This document shows, piece by piece, positions 23,549 through 32,236 of a DNA stretch of 64,000 nt. The DNA comes from Suilimivivens sp963618065 (GTDB lineage Bacteria; Bacillota; Clostridia; Lachnospirales; Lachnospiraceae): NCBI GenBank assembly GCA_963618065.1, contig CAVERH010000005.1, forward strand, positions 25,748-89,747, read 5' to 3'. The first letter of the stretch is position 1. Every line of letters starts with the position of its first letter. Position numbers and translations under genes: made by a program. Below the pieces are notes generated by a model. The model did no database searches. It was not told where the DNA came from and saw nothing but the letters and a program-made list of their open reading frames with translations.

Positions 23549-25030
23549 ATGAGAGGAATTGATACCCAGGTACGCAAAAACCGCAGACGTATTTTTAAAG
23601 AAGTAGCGTCTCTTGCGTATCATTCAGAGAATCTGAAGGACGACATTGAGGCACTGCCTTACAAAATTGTAGATTATGATGAATCCGAGTATCAGAGTAT
23701 TTACAGAGAGCGTGCAATTGTCCGTGAAAGCATCCGTCTGGCAATGGGAATGTCCCTACGGCCGGAGAATGCACCGGTTCATCTGACACAGGGTCTGGAA
23801 GAAAGTAATATTGATGAAAAGTATTACGAGCCGCCTCTGATGCAGGTTATTCCGTCTGCATGTAATGCCTGTCCTGTTAACTGCTATATGGTTACGGATA
23901 AATGTATGGGCTGTGTGGCACATCCCTGTCGAGAGGTATGTCCGAGAGGCGCAATTTCCATGAAGAACGGCAAGTCCGTTATCGATCAGGAGAAGTGCGT
24001 GAAGTGTGGGAAATGTAAGGCAATCTGTCCTTACGATGCGATTTCCCATCAGGTAAGACCGTGCCTTGACCACTGTGGCGTGAATGCAATCAAGAGTGAT
24101 GATAAGGGACGGGCTGTGATTGATTCCAATTTATGTGTATCCTGCGGTCAGTGTATGGTAAGCTGCCCATTTGGTGCGATTGCGGACAAATCCCAGATCT
24201 TCCAGTTGATCCGTGCAATGCAGTCCGGCCGGAAGATTATTGCGCAGGTGGCGCCTGCCTTTGTTGGTCAGTTCGGACCGAAGGTAACACCGGATATGAT
24301 TAAGACAGCCTTGAAGGAACTGGGCTTTTATGATGTATATGAAACCGCTATTGGTGCTGATATGGGTGCCATGGCAGAAGCAGAGAACTATGTGAAAGAA
24401 GTTGCCACAGGAGAATTACCGTTCCTTTTGACTTCCTGCTGTCCTTCCTGGTCCATGCTTGCGAAGAAGTTCTTCCCGGAAACGATTGATAAGATTTCCA
24501 ACGAACTGACGCCTATGGTAGCAACCGCACGGAAGATCAAGGAAGATCATCCGGATGCCAGCGTGGTATTTATCGGACCCTGTGCATCGAAGAAGCTGGA
24601 AGCATCCAGAAGAACCGTCCGTTCTGACGTAGACTTTGTAATTACCTTTGAAGAATTGGTCGGTATGTTTGAAGCAAAGGGACTTCTTCCGGAAGCCGTG
24701 CAAGCGCAGGATCATATGAATGATGCAACCTCTGCGGGACGTGGTTATGGTGTTGCCGGTGGTGTTGCAAGTGCGATTGAAGGCTGTATTCGTGAGTATT
24801 ATCCGGATGTGGAAGTGCATATTGAACATGCAGAGAGCCTTGCCGAATGTAAGAAGATGCTGATGCTTGCCAAAGCAGGCAAGAAGAACGGATGTCTGAT
24901 TGAAGGTATGGCATGTCCCGGAGGCTGTGTTGCCGGTGCGGGAACCAATATTCCGATTCCGCAGGCGGTTAAGGAAGTTACCTCCTTCAAGAATGCGGCC
25001 GAGGAGAAGCTGCCTTCCAAGGAAGACTAA
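23549..25030 (+). CDS. Monomeric [FeFe] hydrogenase, group B type
   Basis: 493 aa. The N-terminus (MRGIDTQVRKNRRRIFKEVA) and length match the group B1/B3 [FeFe] hydrogenases. H-cluster motifs are all present: TSCCPSW (~294), PCASKK (~343) and MACPGGCVAG (~453). The N-terminal half is rich in iron-sulfur motifs: CNACPVNC, CMGCVAHPCREVCP, CVKCGKCKAICP and CVSCGQCMVSCP, enough for several [4Fe-4S] clusters. It probably oxidises or produces H2 with ferredoxin in fermentation; the physiological role of group B enzymes is poorly defined. ATG 23549 follows AAGAGG by seven bases. No maturation genes are in the window. Confidence 0.92.
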   Translation: MRGIDTQVRKNRRRIFKEVASLAYHSENLKDDIEALPYKIVDYDESEYQSIYRERAIVRESIRLAMGMSLRPENAPVHLTQGLEESNIDEKYYEPPLMQVIPSACNACPVNCYMVTDKCMGCVAHPCREVCPRGAISMKNGKSVIDQEKCVKCGKCKAICPYDAISHQVRPCLDHCGVNAIKSDDKGRAVIDSNLCVSCGQCMVSCPFGAIADKSQIFQLIRAMQSGRKIIAQVAPAFVGQFGPKVTPDMIKTALKELGFYDVYETAIGADMGAMAEAENYVKEVATGELPFLLTSCCPSWSMLAKKFFPETIDKISNELTPMVATARKIKEDHPDASVVFIGPCASKKLEASRRTVRSDVDFVITFEELVGMFEAKGLLPEAVQAQDHMNDATSAGRGYGVAGGVASAIEGCIREYYPDVEVHIEHAESLAECKKMLMLAKAGKKNGCLIEGMACPGGCVAGAGTNIPIPQAVKEVTSFKNAAEEKLPSKED

Positions 25031-25123
25031 GAGGATTATAAAAATAACACAACAGATTAGATGGCGTGACAAATTTCAGACATACAAGTATTTATCACGC
25101 TGGAAAGAAGAGGAAACAAGGAA

Positions 25124-26581
25124 ATGACGAAAATCAGAACAAGATTTGCACCCAGTCCGACAGGGAGAATGCATGTCGGAAATTTACGTTCTGCATTGTA
25201 TGAGTTTTTGATTGCAAAGCATGACGGCGGAGACTTTATGCTTCGTATCGAGGATACCGATCAGGAGCGTTTCGTAGAGGGTGCAGTCGATATCATTTAT
25301 GATACGCTTGCCAAGGCAGGACTAAAGCATGATGAAGGTCCGGACAAGGATGGCGGCTATGGTCCTTATGTACAGAGCGAACGTATGAAAACAGGCATTT
25401 ATATGAAGTATGCCAAGGAGCTGATTGATAAGGGAGAGGCGTATTACTGTTTCTGTGACAAGGAACGTCTTTCTACCTTGAAGACTGAGGTCGTAGAGGG
25501 CAAGGAAATCATGATTTATGATAAGCACTGCCTGCACCTTAGCAAAGAAGAAATCGAGAAGAATCTGGCAGAGGGAAAGCCGTTTGTCATCCGTCAGAAC
25601 ATTCCGACCGAAGGAACAACCACATTCCACGATGAGCTGTATGGAGATATTACCGTAGAGAATGCAGAACTGGATGATATGATTCTGATTAAGTCCGACG
25701 GTTATCCGACCTATAACTTTGCCAACGTGGTAGATGACCATACCATGAACATTACCCATGTGGTACGTGGTAACGAATACCTGTCTTCCTCACCGAAGTA
25801 TCAGCGTCTGTATGATGCGTTTGGCTGGGAGTCTCCGGTATACATTCACCTGCCGCTGATTACCGATGAAAATCATAAGAAGCTCTCTAAGAGAAGCGGA
25901 CATTCTTCCTTTGAGGATCTGTTAGAGCAGGGATTCCTTCCGGAGGCTGTTGTAAATTATATTGCATTACTTGGCTGGAGTCCGGAAGACAACCGCGAGA
26001 TTTTCTCGCTGGATGAGCTGATTAAGGAATTCGACTATCACAGAATTAATAAATCTCCTTCCGTTTTTGACTATATGAAGCTGAAATGGATGAATGGAGA
26101 ATACATTAAGGCCATGGACGATGATAAATTCTTTGAAATGGCAGAGCCGTATTTAAAGAGCACCATTACGAAGGATATGGATCTTCACAAGATTGCAGCC
26201 ATGGTAAAGACGAGAATTGAAGTATTCCCGGACATCCCGGAGCTCATCGATTTCTTTGAGACGTTACCGGAATACGATCCGTCCATGTATGAGCACAAGA
26301 AGATGAAGACCAACAAGGAAACCTCTCTTGATGTGCTGCGCAAATTACTTCCTGTTTTTGAACAGCAGAAGGATTACAGCAACGATGCGCTGTATCAGCT
26401 TCTGACCGGATTTGCGGCGGAAAACGAATACAAGAACGGCTATGTTCTCTGGCCGGTTCGTACCGCAGTATCCGGCAAGCAGATGACTCCGGCAGGCGCA
26501 ACAGAAATTATGGAGCTTCTTGGCAAAGAAGAGTCCCTTGCACGTATCAGAAAGGGAATTGAGCTTCTTGAGAACGCCTGA
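25124..26581 (+). CDS. gltX: Glutamyl-tRNA synthetase
   Basis: 485 aa class I synthetase. HIGH-type motif PSPTGRMHVGNLRSALY (~10-26) and KLSKR (~248) bind ATP; LRIEDTDQER is also conserved. It charges tRNA-Glu (and in many Clostridia also tRNA-Gln, as a non-discriminating enzyme, which cannot be settled here). Its last codons overlap the start of the helicase gene. Confidence 0.95.
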   Translation: MTKIRTRFAPSPTGRMHVGNLRSALYEFLIAKHDGGDFMLRIEDTDQERFVEGAVDIIYDTLAKAGLKHDEGPDKDGGYGPYVQSERMKTGIYMKYAKELIDKGEAYYCFCDKERLSTLKTEVVEGKEIMIYDKHCLHLSKEEIEKNLAEGKPFVIRQNIPTEGTTTFHDELYGDITVENAELDDMILIKSDGYPTYNFANVVDDHTMNITHVVRGNEYLSSSPKYQRLYDAFGWESPVYIHLPLITDENHKKLSKRSGHSSFEDLLEQGFLPEAVVNYIALLGWSPEDNREIFSLDELIKEFDYHRINKSPSVFDYMKLKWMNGEYIKAMDDDKFFEMAEPYLKSTITKDMDLHKIAAMVKTRIEVFPDIPELIDFFETLPEYDPSMYEHKKMKTNKETSLDVLRKLLPVFEQQKDYSNDALYQLLTGFAAENEYKNGYVLWPVRTAVSGKQMTPAGATEIMELLGKEESLARIRKGIELLENA

Positions 26582-28385
26582 TTTAAAGCAGTTAAAGGCA
26601 ATTACCCACCATTCCGGACCGGCACTTGTACTGGCTGGCCCGGGAAGTGGCAAGACCTTTACGATTGTTCAACACATTCAATATCTGATTCACAATAAGA
26701 AGATTCCACCGGAAGAAATTCTTGTTGTGACCTTTTCCAAAGCGGCTGCCGTAGAGATGCAGACGCGGTATCTGGAATCTGCGGATTCCAATCCTTCCAC
26801 AAATCCTGTTCGGTTTGGAACATTTCACAGTCTTGGTTATCAGATTTTAAGATCCACAGGTCAATTCCGAAATTTTTCACTGATTACAGAAAAGCAGAAG
26901 TATCATCGTCTGGAGGTTATTCTCAAAAATGAAGGGCTTTCCTTGTTATGTACCCATGATCAGGAAACCATCCTCTTAAATGCCCTTGCAGCAAGAAAAG
27001 CAGGCGGCAGGGAAAAGACATCCCTGGAACTGTTGGATGTGAATGCAGCAGAGTTCGATGCAGAAAAGCTGTTTGCCCTGTATCAGAGTGATCTGGAAGA
27101 AAGGAATCTGTTGGATTATGACGATCTGATTTTGAAGTGCAATGAACTTTTTCGGAAATCACCGGCAGCTTTAGAACGGTATCAGCAGCTTTTTACCCAT
27201 ATTCTGGTGGATGAATTTCAGGATATCAATGCGTCCCAGTACGAATTGATTACATTGCTTGCCCTGCCGCAGAAGGAGCTGTTCGTGGTTGGGGATGATG
27301 ACCAGTCCATCTATGGGTTCCGGGGTTCCAGACCGGAATTTATGAGAGAATTTCTTCGGCAGTATACCGATGTGAAACGTTATGAGCTTACCTCTAACTA
27401 CCGGAGCGGAGAACGGATTGTTGCACTTGGCCGCAAAATTATTGAACAGAATAAGGAACGGTTTTCGAAGGAATTTCTCCCAAAGAAAAGAGGAGGCGAA
27501 GTCTCGTTTCAGCATCTGAACACCCGGCGGGAAGAGGAAGAACTTCTGGTGCAGGATATCCGGAGAAATTCGATGGAGTGCCTTGATCAGACAGCGATCA
27601 TTGTAAGGACGAATCTGGAGGCCAGACAGTATGAGGCACTTTTAAAAGAAAAACAGCTTCCAACTGCCGGAAGCGTTAAGAAGGAACAGGGCGTTTTTCA
27701 ATCGGAAACAGCGGAGGATCTGTATGCCTTCTTACGGTTTCTTTATGAGAAAGAACATCGGAAGGATTTCCTGCGTATTATGGACAAGCTGGAACCGGAT
27801 CTGACACGGAAAGCGCTTATCTCAGAGATCGTAAGCAAAGAGGAGCTTATGCGTTATTACCGGAATCATGCGCAGATGCAGGTGCGGATCCAGAGACTGT
27901 TTTCGAAGCTTGCACTGGCGAAACGGCTGCAGGTTCATCTGGCGATCCAGCTATTCCGAAATGAAATGGGATACGATTCTTATCTTAAGAAGAAAAGCAG
28001 AAGCTATGCGGAATACGAAGATCAGAAGAAAATGGCACAGACCATTCAGGAAGCCTTTGCGTCCTATCAGAGGACAAAACCGCTTGATGAATTTATTTCA
28101 CAATGTCAGGAAAAGGAAAAGAAAAGTCCTGTGATAGAGCAGCAAAAGGGCATCCATGTCCTGACCATGCATGCTTCGAAAGGACTGGAATTTCAGCATG
28201 TATATCTGCCGGATCTGAATGAAGGGATTATTCCACCGAAGGGTGTTGTTGATACAAAGCAGATCGAAGAAGAACGAAGGCTCCTGTACGTTGCCGTAAC
28301 AAGAGCCCGTGAAAAGCTGTTCTTATATGAAACCAGAGAGCGGAACCGTAAAGTAACGCGGTTTCTTCAAAGGATTATTCCGTGA
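26568..28385 (+). CDS. UvrD/PcrA-family ATP-dependent DNA helicase
   Basis: About 605 aa, shorter than the ~740 aa of PcrA. Superfamily 1A motifs in order: AGPGSGKT (Ia region ~25), VVTFSKAAAVEMQ, GTFHSLGYQILR, VDEFQDIN, GDDDQSIYGFRGS, LTSNYRS, TMHASKGLEFQHVYLPDLNEG and RRLLYVAVTRAREKL. It should unwind DNA 3' to 5' during repair or replication. The start is uncertain: TTG 26568 gives the usual short N-terminus (LRTPDLKQLKAITHHSGPA) and overlaps the gltX end by 14 bp; TTG 26520 is an alternative. Its 3' end overlaps the convergent DUF1292 gene by 11 bp. Confidence 0.85.
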   Translation: MRTPDLKQLKAITHHSGPALVLAGPGSGKTFTIVQHIQYLIHNKKIPPEEILVVTFSKAAAVEMQTRYLESADSNPSTNPVRFGTFHSLGYQILRSTGQFRNFSLITEKQKYHRLEVILKNEGLSLLCTHDQETILLNALAARKAGGREKTSLELLDVNAAEFDAEKLFALYQSDLEERNLLDYDDLILKCNELFRKSPAALERYQQLFTHILVDEFQDINASQYELITLLALPQKELFVVGDDDQSIYGFRGSRPEFMREFLRQYTDVKRYELTSNYRSGERIVALGRKIIEQNKERFSKEFLPKKRGGEVSFQHLNTRREEEELLVQDIRRNSMECLDQTAIIVRTNLEARQYEALLKEKQLPTAGSVKKEQGVFQSETAEDLYAFLRFLYEKEHRKDFLRIMDKLEPDLTRKALISEIVSKEELMRYYRNHAQMQVRIQRLFSKLALAKRLQVHLAIQLFRNEMGYDSYLKKKSRSYAEYEDQKKMAQTIQEAFASYQRTKPLDEFISQCQEKEKKSPVIEQQKGIHVLTMHASKGLEFQHVYLPDLNEGIIPPKGVVDTKQIEEERRLLYVAVTRAREKLFLYETRERNRKVTRFLQRIIP

Positions 28386-28698
28386 TTTCATCAAATTCCT
28401 GAGTATCCAGAAATTCATCAAATGCATCGGCAACGGCTTCGTATTCGTCATCGTCGTCAATATAATCAAGTACCGGTTCTTCGTTCGGATCGTCCTCGTT
28501 TTCGGAGTAACGATAGAACCAGACTTCTCCATCCTCGTTCTCTCCATTCTCATCGAGAGGGAGCAGGGCGATATAATCCTGGTTATTTACGGTTAAGATG
28601 GTTACAATGGCACATTCCACGGAAGATCCGTCTTCCAGATCCAGAGTGACGGTCATTTCTTCATCGTTGCTTTCGGGCTGTTCAAAGGTCTGACTCAT
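28375..28698 (-). CDS. DUF1292 domain protein
   Basis: 107 aa, very acidic. The core (MTVTLDLEDGSSVECAIVTI, DYIALLPLDENG, VWFYRYSE) matches the DUF1292/YrzB family, common in Firmicutes and of unknown function. On the - strand AAAGGAG precedes the ATG by about seven bases. It is convergent with, and overlaps, the helicase gene. Confidence 0.85.
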   Translation of the reverse strand: MSQTFEQPESNDEEMTVTLDLEDGSSVECAIVTILTVNNQDYIALLPLDENGENEDGEVWFYRYSENEDDPNEEPVLDYIDDDDEYEAVADAFDEFLDTQEFDEITE

Positions 28699-28800
28699 AT
28701 AATTTCTCCTTTCGGTTTTTTCTTTATTTTACAAGGCTTTGAGGTGATCTGCAAGAGTCTTCTAAGAAGTTTTTTACACAGGGAACGGGATTTGTGTTAG

Positions 28801-28870
28801 ACTATACATAACTTCATGAGCAAAACTTAAGCTGTGAAACAGCGGTTTTGCGAATGGATTTATGTATAGT
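28801..28870. repeat. Dispersed hairpin motif, copy 2, in a long inverted repeat
   Basis: Core: GCAAAAC (28820-28826), TTAA, GCTG (28831-28834), TGAAA, CAGC (28840-28843), G, GTTTTGC (28845-28851), GAATGG. It is enclosed by ACTATACATAA (28801-28811) and TTATGTATAGT (28860-28870), with extra pairing TTCAT/ATGGA between, so almost the whole 70 bp folds into one hairpin. It lies in the gap between the divergent DUF1292 and GH13-like genes, just before the GH13-like start. Confidence 0.75.
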
Positions 28871-28900
28871 TCATAAATGGCTAAAATCAGGAGGAAAAGC

Positions 28901-30763
28901 ATGAGTAGTCTTGCTGTGACATATTTTAAACCGTATCAACCCGGAATTGAAAGAATCGTTTCGGGCTTTCGGTTTGCCCTGGTCAATAAGAAGAACGGCT
29001 GCGAAAGTGGAATCCTTCTTTATGATGATAAGAAACGGGAACAGCGGATGATCCCTTTAAGCGAAACAGGACGCAAGGGAGAACTGTTTGGCGTGGAGAT
29101 CCGGGGAGAGGATCTGAATCAGCTTACCTATAATTTCTATGACGGGGATGAGGTTTATACCGATCCGTACGCACAGGGCGTTATGGGATTGGAGCATTTT
29201 GGAGGAAAAAGCGCCAGAGAACGAATGACTTATGGTGTTTTGAAAAAGCAGGATTTTGACTGGGAGGAGGATGTGAATCCGGAGACTCCCTTTGAAGATA
29301 CGATTCTTTACGGGATTCATGTAAGAGCCTTTACGAGGCATAAGTCTTCGAATGTGGCACATCCCGGAACGTTTGAAGGAATCGTGGAGAAGATTCCTTA
29401 TCTGAAACAGCTTGCCATTACGGCGGTTGAACTGATGCCCTGTTACGAATTTGATGAAGCGAAGATCAAGCCTCTGTATTCTGACCACCGTAAACCGGAG
29501 GAAGCAAAACAGAAGGAAGAGGAAGGAAAGAAGGAAACACAGGACCGGCGTCTGAACTGCTGGGGCTTCCAGAAGGGCTTTTACTTTGCACCGAAGGCAT
29601 CCTATAGTGCAGGAGACCCGGGTGTAAGCTTTAAAACTATGGTCCGGGAACTGCATAAGGCAGGAATCGAAGTGATGATGCATTTTTATTTTCCGGAGGA
29701 TATTCCGCAGGGCTTTATGGTGGAGGTTCTGAAATTCTGGATGATGGAGTATCATGTGGATGGATTCCGGATCAATGGCTTTCATCTTCCAGTGCGGATG
29801 CTTCTGGAAGAGCCGGTTTTGAAACGGAGCAAGCTGTGGCTTCCCTATCTGCCGGAGGAAGATCTGTCCTGCATCGAAGAGGATTCCTGTAAGCATGTGG
29901 CAGTGGACAATGGGAATTTCCGTAATGATATCCGCAGGTTTTTAAAGGGTGATGAGGGGCTTGTGAATGACTTTATCCGTTATCAGCGCCGGAATCCGAA
30001 GGAATATGCGGTGATGAATGCCGTGTGCGATTATGACGGCTTCAGTCTCATGGATCTGGTTTCCTATGACCGCAAGCACAATGAGGAAAACGGAGAAAAC
30101 AACGCCGACGGAACCGATTACAATTACAGCTGGAACTGCGGCATCGAAGGAACGACCCGGAAGAAAAACGTACTGTTACTGCGTAAGAAGCAGATCAAGA
30201 ATGCCATTGCGTTTTTGATGCTCAGTCAGGGAACTCCGTTCTTATTCAGCGGGGATGAGTTTGGCAACAGCCGCCTCGGAAATAACAATGCCTATTGTCA
30301 GGACAATGAAGTCTTCTGGCTGCAGTGGAAAGAAAATACCCAGATGTTTCAGGAGCTCCTTTCCTTTACCCGGGACATGATTGCATTCCGGAAGCAGAAT
30401 CCGATCATTCATATGAAAAAGGAGCTGAAGGTTATGGATTCACTGGGCTGCGGTTATCCGGACATTTCCTATCACGGAGCCGAAGCATGGCGCCCGGATT
30501 TAAGCTTTGTAAGCCGTCTTGTGAATATTTTTCTTTGCGGAAGGTATGCGAATGAGGGTGATCCCTTCCTTTATCTGGCATATAATATGCACTGGGAGGC
30601 TCATAAGCTGGCACTTCCGAAGCTTCCGAAGACTCTTCGCTGGAAGAAAATCCTGTCAACCGGAGAAGCGGTAGAAAATAAAGCGTTGAAGGAAGCGGAC
30701 GGCGGGCAGGTGATTGAAAGCCGGAGCATTGCCGTATATCAGACAGAAAGCAGTAGTAAGTAA
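28901..30763 (+). CDS. GH13 (GlgX/isoamylase-like) protein with degenerate active site
   Basis: 620 aa, with the N-terminal beta-domain and barrel order of glycogen-debranching GlgX/isoamylases (HVRAFTRHKSS, YLKQLAITAVELMPCYEF, LVSYDRKHNEENGENNADG, FLFSGDEFGNSRLGNNNAYC). The catalytic motifs are altered: region I reads EVMMHFYFPED instead of a DxxxNH motif, region II reads GFRINGF so the nucleophile Asp is Asn, and no acid/base Glu is seen in region III. It is therefore likely a non-catalytic glucan-binding or regulatory homologue. ATG 28901 follows AGGAGG by six bases. The next gene begins one base after its stop. Confidence 0.8.
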   Translation: MSSLAVTYFKPYQPGIERIVSGFRFALVNKKNGCESGILLYDDKKREQRMIPLSETGRKGELFGVEIRGEDLNQLTYNFYDGDEVYTDPYAQGVMGLEHFGGKSARERMTYGVLKKQDFDWEEDVNPETPFEDTILYGIHVRAFTRHKSSNVAHPGTFEGIVEKIPYLKQLAITAVELMPCYEFDEAKIKPLYSDHRKPEEAKQKEEEGKKETQDRRLNCWGFQKGFYFAPKASYSAGDPGVSFKTMVRELHKAGIEVMMHFYFPEDIPQGFMVEVLKFWMMEYHVDGFRINGFHLPVRMLLEEPVLKRSKLWLPYLPEEDLSCIEEDSCKHVAVDNGNFRNDIRRFLKGDEGLVNDFIRYQRRNPKEYAVMNAVCDYDGFSLMDLVSYDRKHNEENGENNADGTDYNYSWNCGIEGTTRKKNVLLLRKKQIKNAIAFLMLSQGTPFLFSGDEFGNSRLGNNNAYCQDNEVFWLQWKENTQMFQELLSFTRDMIAFRKQNPIIHMKKELKVMDSLGCGYPDISYHGAEAWRPDLSFVSRLVNIFLCGRYANEGDPFLYLAYNMHWEAHKLALPKLPKTLRWKKILSTGEAVENKALKEADGGQVIESRSIAVYQTESSSK

Positions 30764-30764
30764 C

Positions 30765-31319
30765 ATGAACATCTGTAATATCTGGAAACATTTTAAAACG
30801 ATCACATACCATAAGATTCTTGTGATGCAGGGCTGTTTTAAAATCGGCCTGTATAAACAGGGACTTTTGCACGACCTGTCCAAATACAGTCCTTCGGAAT
30901 TCTGGGTGGGCGTGAAATATTATCAGGGGACACAGAGCCCGAACAACGCAGAACGCGAGGCTATCGGCTATTCGAGTGCATGGCTTCATCATAAAGGAAG
31001 GAACAAGCATCATTACGAATACTGGCTGGATTATACCGCAACCGGGAAACGGGGCGAAATCGTACCGGTTCCCATACCGGACCGTTATATTGCAGAGATG
31101 CTGGCAGACCGCATTGCGGCAAGTAAGGTCTACAGTGGAAAGAATTATACCGATGATGCACCGTTGAAGTATTACCTTAAGGGCAGCGAACATGCACCTC
31201 TTCATCCCTATACGCGGGAAATCCTGGAGAGGTTTCTTTACATGCTGGCAGAAAAGGGTGAGAAGGAAACCTTTGCCTACATAAGAACGTTCCTGAAACA
31301 GAAGCATACTATGAAGTAG
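30765..31319 (+). CDS. DUF5662 family protein
   Basis: 184 aa. The His/Asp-rich core (ITYHKILVMQGCFKIGLYKQ, LLHDLSKYSPSEFW, AWLHHKGRNKHHYEYW) matches DUF5662, whose conserved HD/H residues suggest a metal site, but no function is established. It begins one base after the stop of the GH13-like gene and lacks a strong ribosome-binding site, so it is probably translated by coupling. Confidence 0.8.
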   Translation: MNICNIWKHFKTITYHKILVMQGCFKIGLYKQGLLHDLSKYSPSEFWVGVKYYQGTQSPNNAEREAIGYSSAWLHHKGRNKHHYEYWLDYTATGKRGEIVPVPIPDRYIAEMLADRIAASKVYSGKNYTDDAPLKYYLKGSEHAPLHPYTREILERFLYMLAEKGEKETFAYIRTFLKQKHTMK

Positions 31320-31350
31320 AACCGTTGTGGTAAAAGGAGTTATTCCTATT

Positions 31351-31677
31351 ATGAATGGCAGCTGTTTACTGATTTTACTGATTTTGTGTGCGATGAACCG
31401 GTGCGGTGGAGAGTCTTCCTGCGAGAGCGGCAATTCCAGTTCCTGTGGCTGTGGAAACCAGAGTGTGATCCAGCCAAGAAGAGAGCGACAGGAGAATTCC
31501 CAGGGAGATTGCCGGAGGGAACAGGATTCCTGTGGCTGTGAAAACAGCCGGGATGAGAGAACTTCTTCAGACTGCGGATGCCGGAAAGATCCGGAACCGT
31601 GCTTTGAACAGGTAAGACCGTTTATGCCTTATCCGAATTCCAATTCGAATTCCGGTTGCGGATGTGGAAAGAATTAA
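31351..31677 (+). CDS. Small Cys/Gly/Ser-rich protein with hydrophobic N-terminus
   Basis: 108 aa. A hydrophobic start (CLLILLILCAM) is followed by a low-complexity tail containing about 15 cysteines in SCGCG, DSCGCE and SDCGCR patterns and charged residues. It may be a secreted or spore-surface structural protein; this is a guess from composition. AGGAG lies 12 bases before ATG 31351; a GTG at 31327 is an in-frame alternative. No homologous family recognised. Confidence 0.55.
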   Translation: MNGSCLLILLILCAMNRCGGESSCESGNSSSCGCGNQSVIQPRRERQENSQGDCRREQDSCGCENSRDERTSSDCGCRKDPEPCFEQVRPFMPYPNSNSNSGCGCGKN

Positions 31678-31760
31678 ACAATTAAAATTAAACATTGAAA
31701 GCGAGCCCTCCATTTGATAAAATACTAGGATGGATATGTTATCATTTTATGGAGGCGGAC

Positions 31761-32216
31761 ATGAAAAAATTATTAGAACAAATCATTAAGTTTGGAATCG
31801 TAGGAGTGATCTGCTTTATCATTGATTTTGCAATCACTACGATTCCAACTTATTTTTTTGGACAGAACACGGTTTATATTTCGGCAGTATTCGGCTTTGT
31901 CATTTCCTGCATTGTCAATTATCTGCTGAGTATTAAGTATGTTTTTACCGAGAAAAAGGACATGGACAAGCGGAAGGAATTCATCGTATTTGTTGTTCTT
32001 TCAGCGGTTGGACTTGTGATTAATGAACTGATTATTTATCTGTGCCAGGATGTGATCTATGCAAATGTCGCATTCTTAAACGAGCTGATTCCGGACACTT
32101 TAATTGTACCGATCAGTAAGATTATTGCCACAGGCGTGGTTATGGTATACAACTTTATTTCCAGAAAGATCTTTCTGGAAGGAAAAAAGACTAAGAAAGA
32201 AGATATGCAGGTGTAA
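31761..32216 (+). CDS. GtrA-family membrane protein
   Basis: 151 aa with four transmembrane segments (FGIVGVICFIIDFAI, YISAVFGFVISCIVNYLLS, FIVFVVLSAVGLVINELIIY, VPISKIIATGVVMVYNF) typical of GtrA/DPMS-like proteins, which are thought to flip or assist transfer of polyprenyl-linked sugars. GGAGG lies five bases before ATG 31761. No glycosyltransferase partner is adjacent. Confidence 0.85.
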   Translation: MKKLLEQIIKFGIVGVICFIIDFAITTIPTYFFGQNTVYISAVFGFVISCIVNYLLSIKYVFTEKKDMDKRKEFIVFVVLSAVGLVINELIIYLCQDVIYANVAFLNELIPDTLIVPISKIIATGVVMVYNFISRKIFLEGKKTKKEDMQV

Positions 32217-32236
32217 GACCTGTCTGAGGGTAACGT

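Noticed and set aside
29057..29896. 279-residue ORF on the - strand inside the GH13-like gene
   Set aside because: Antisense shadow of a coding sequence with clear GH13 motifs.
30432..31433. 333-residue ORF on the - strand
   Set aside because: Spans antisense of three genes with good starts and family matches; composition is that of reverse-strand codons.
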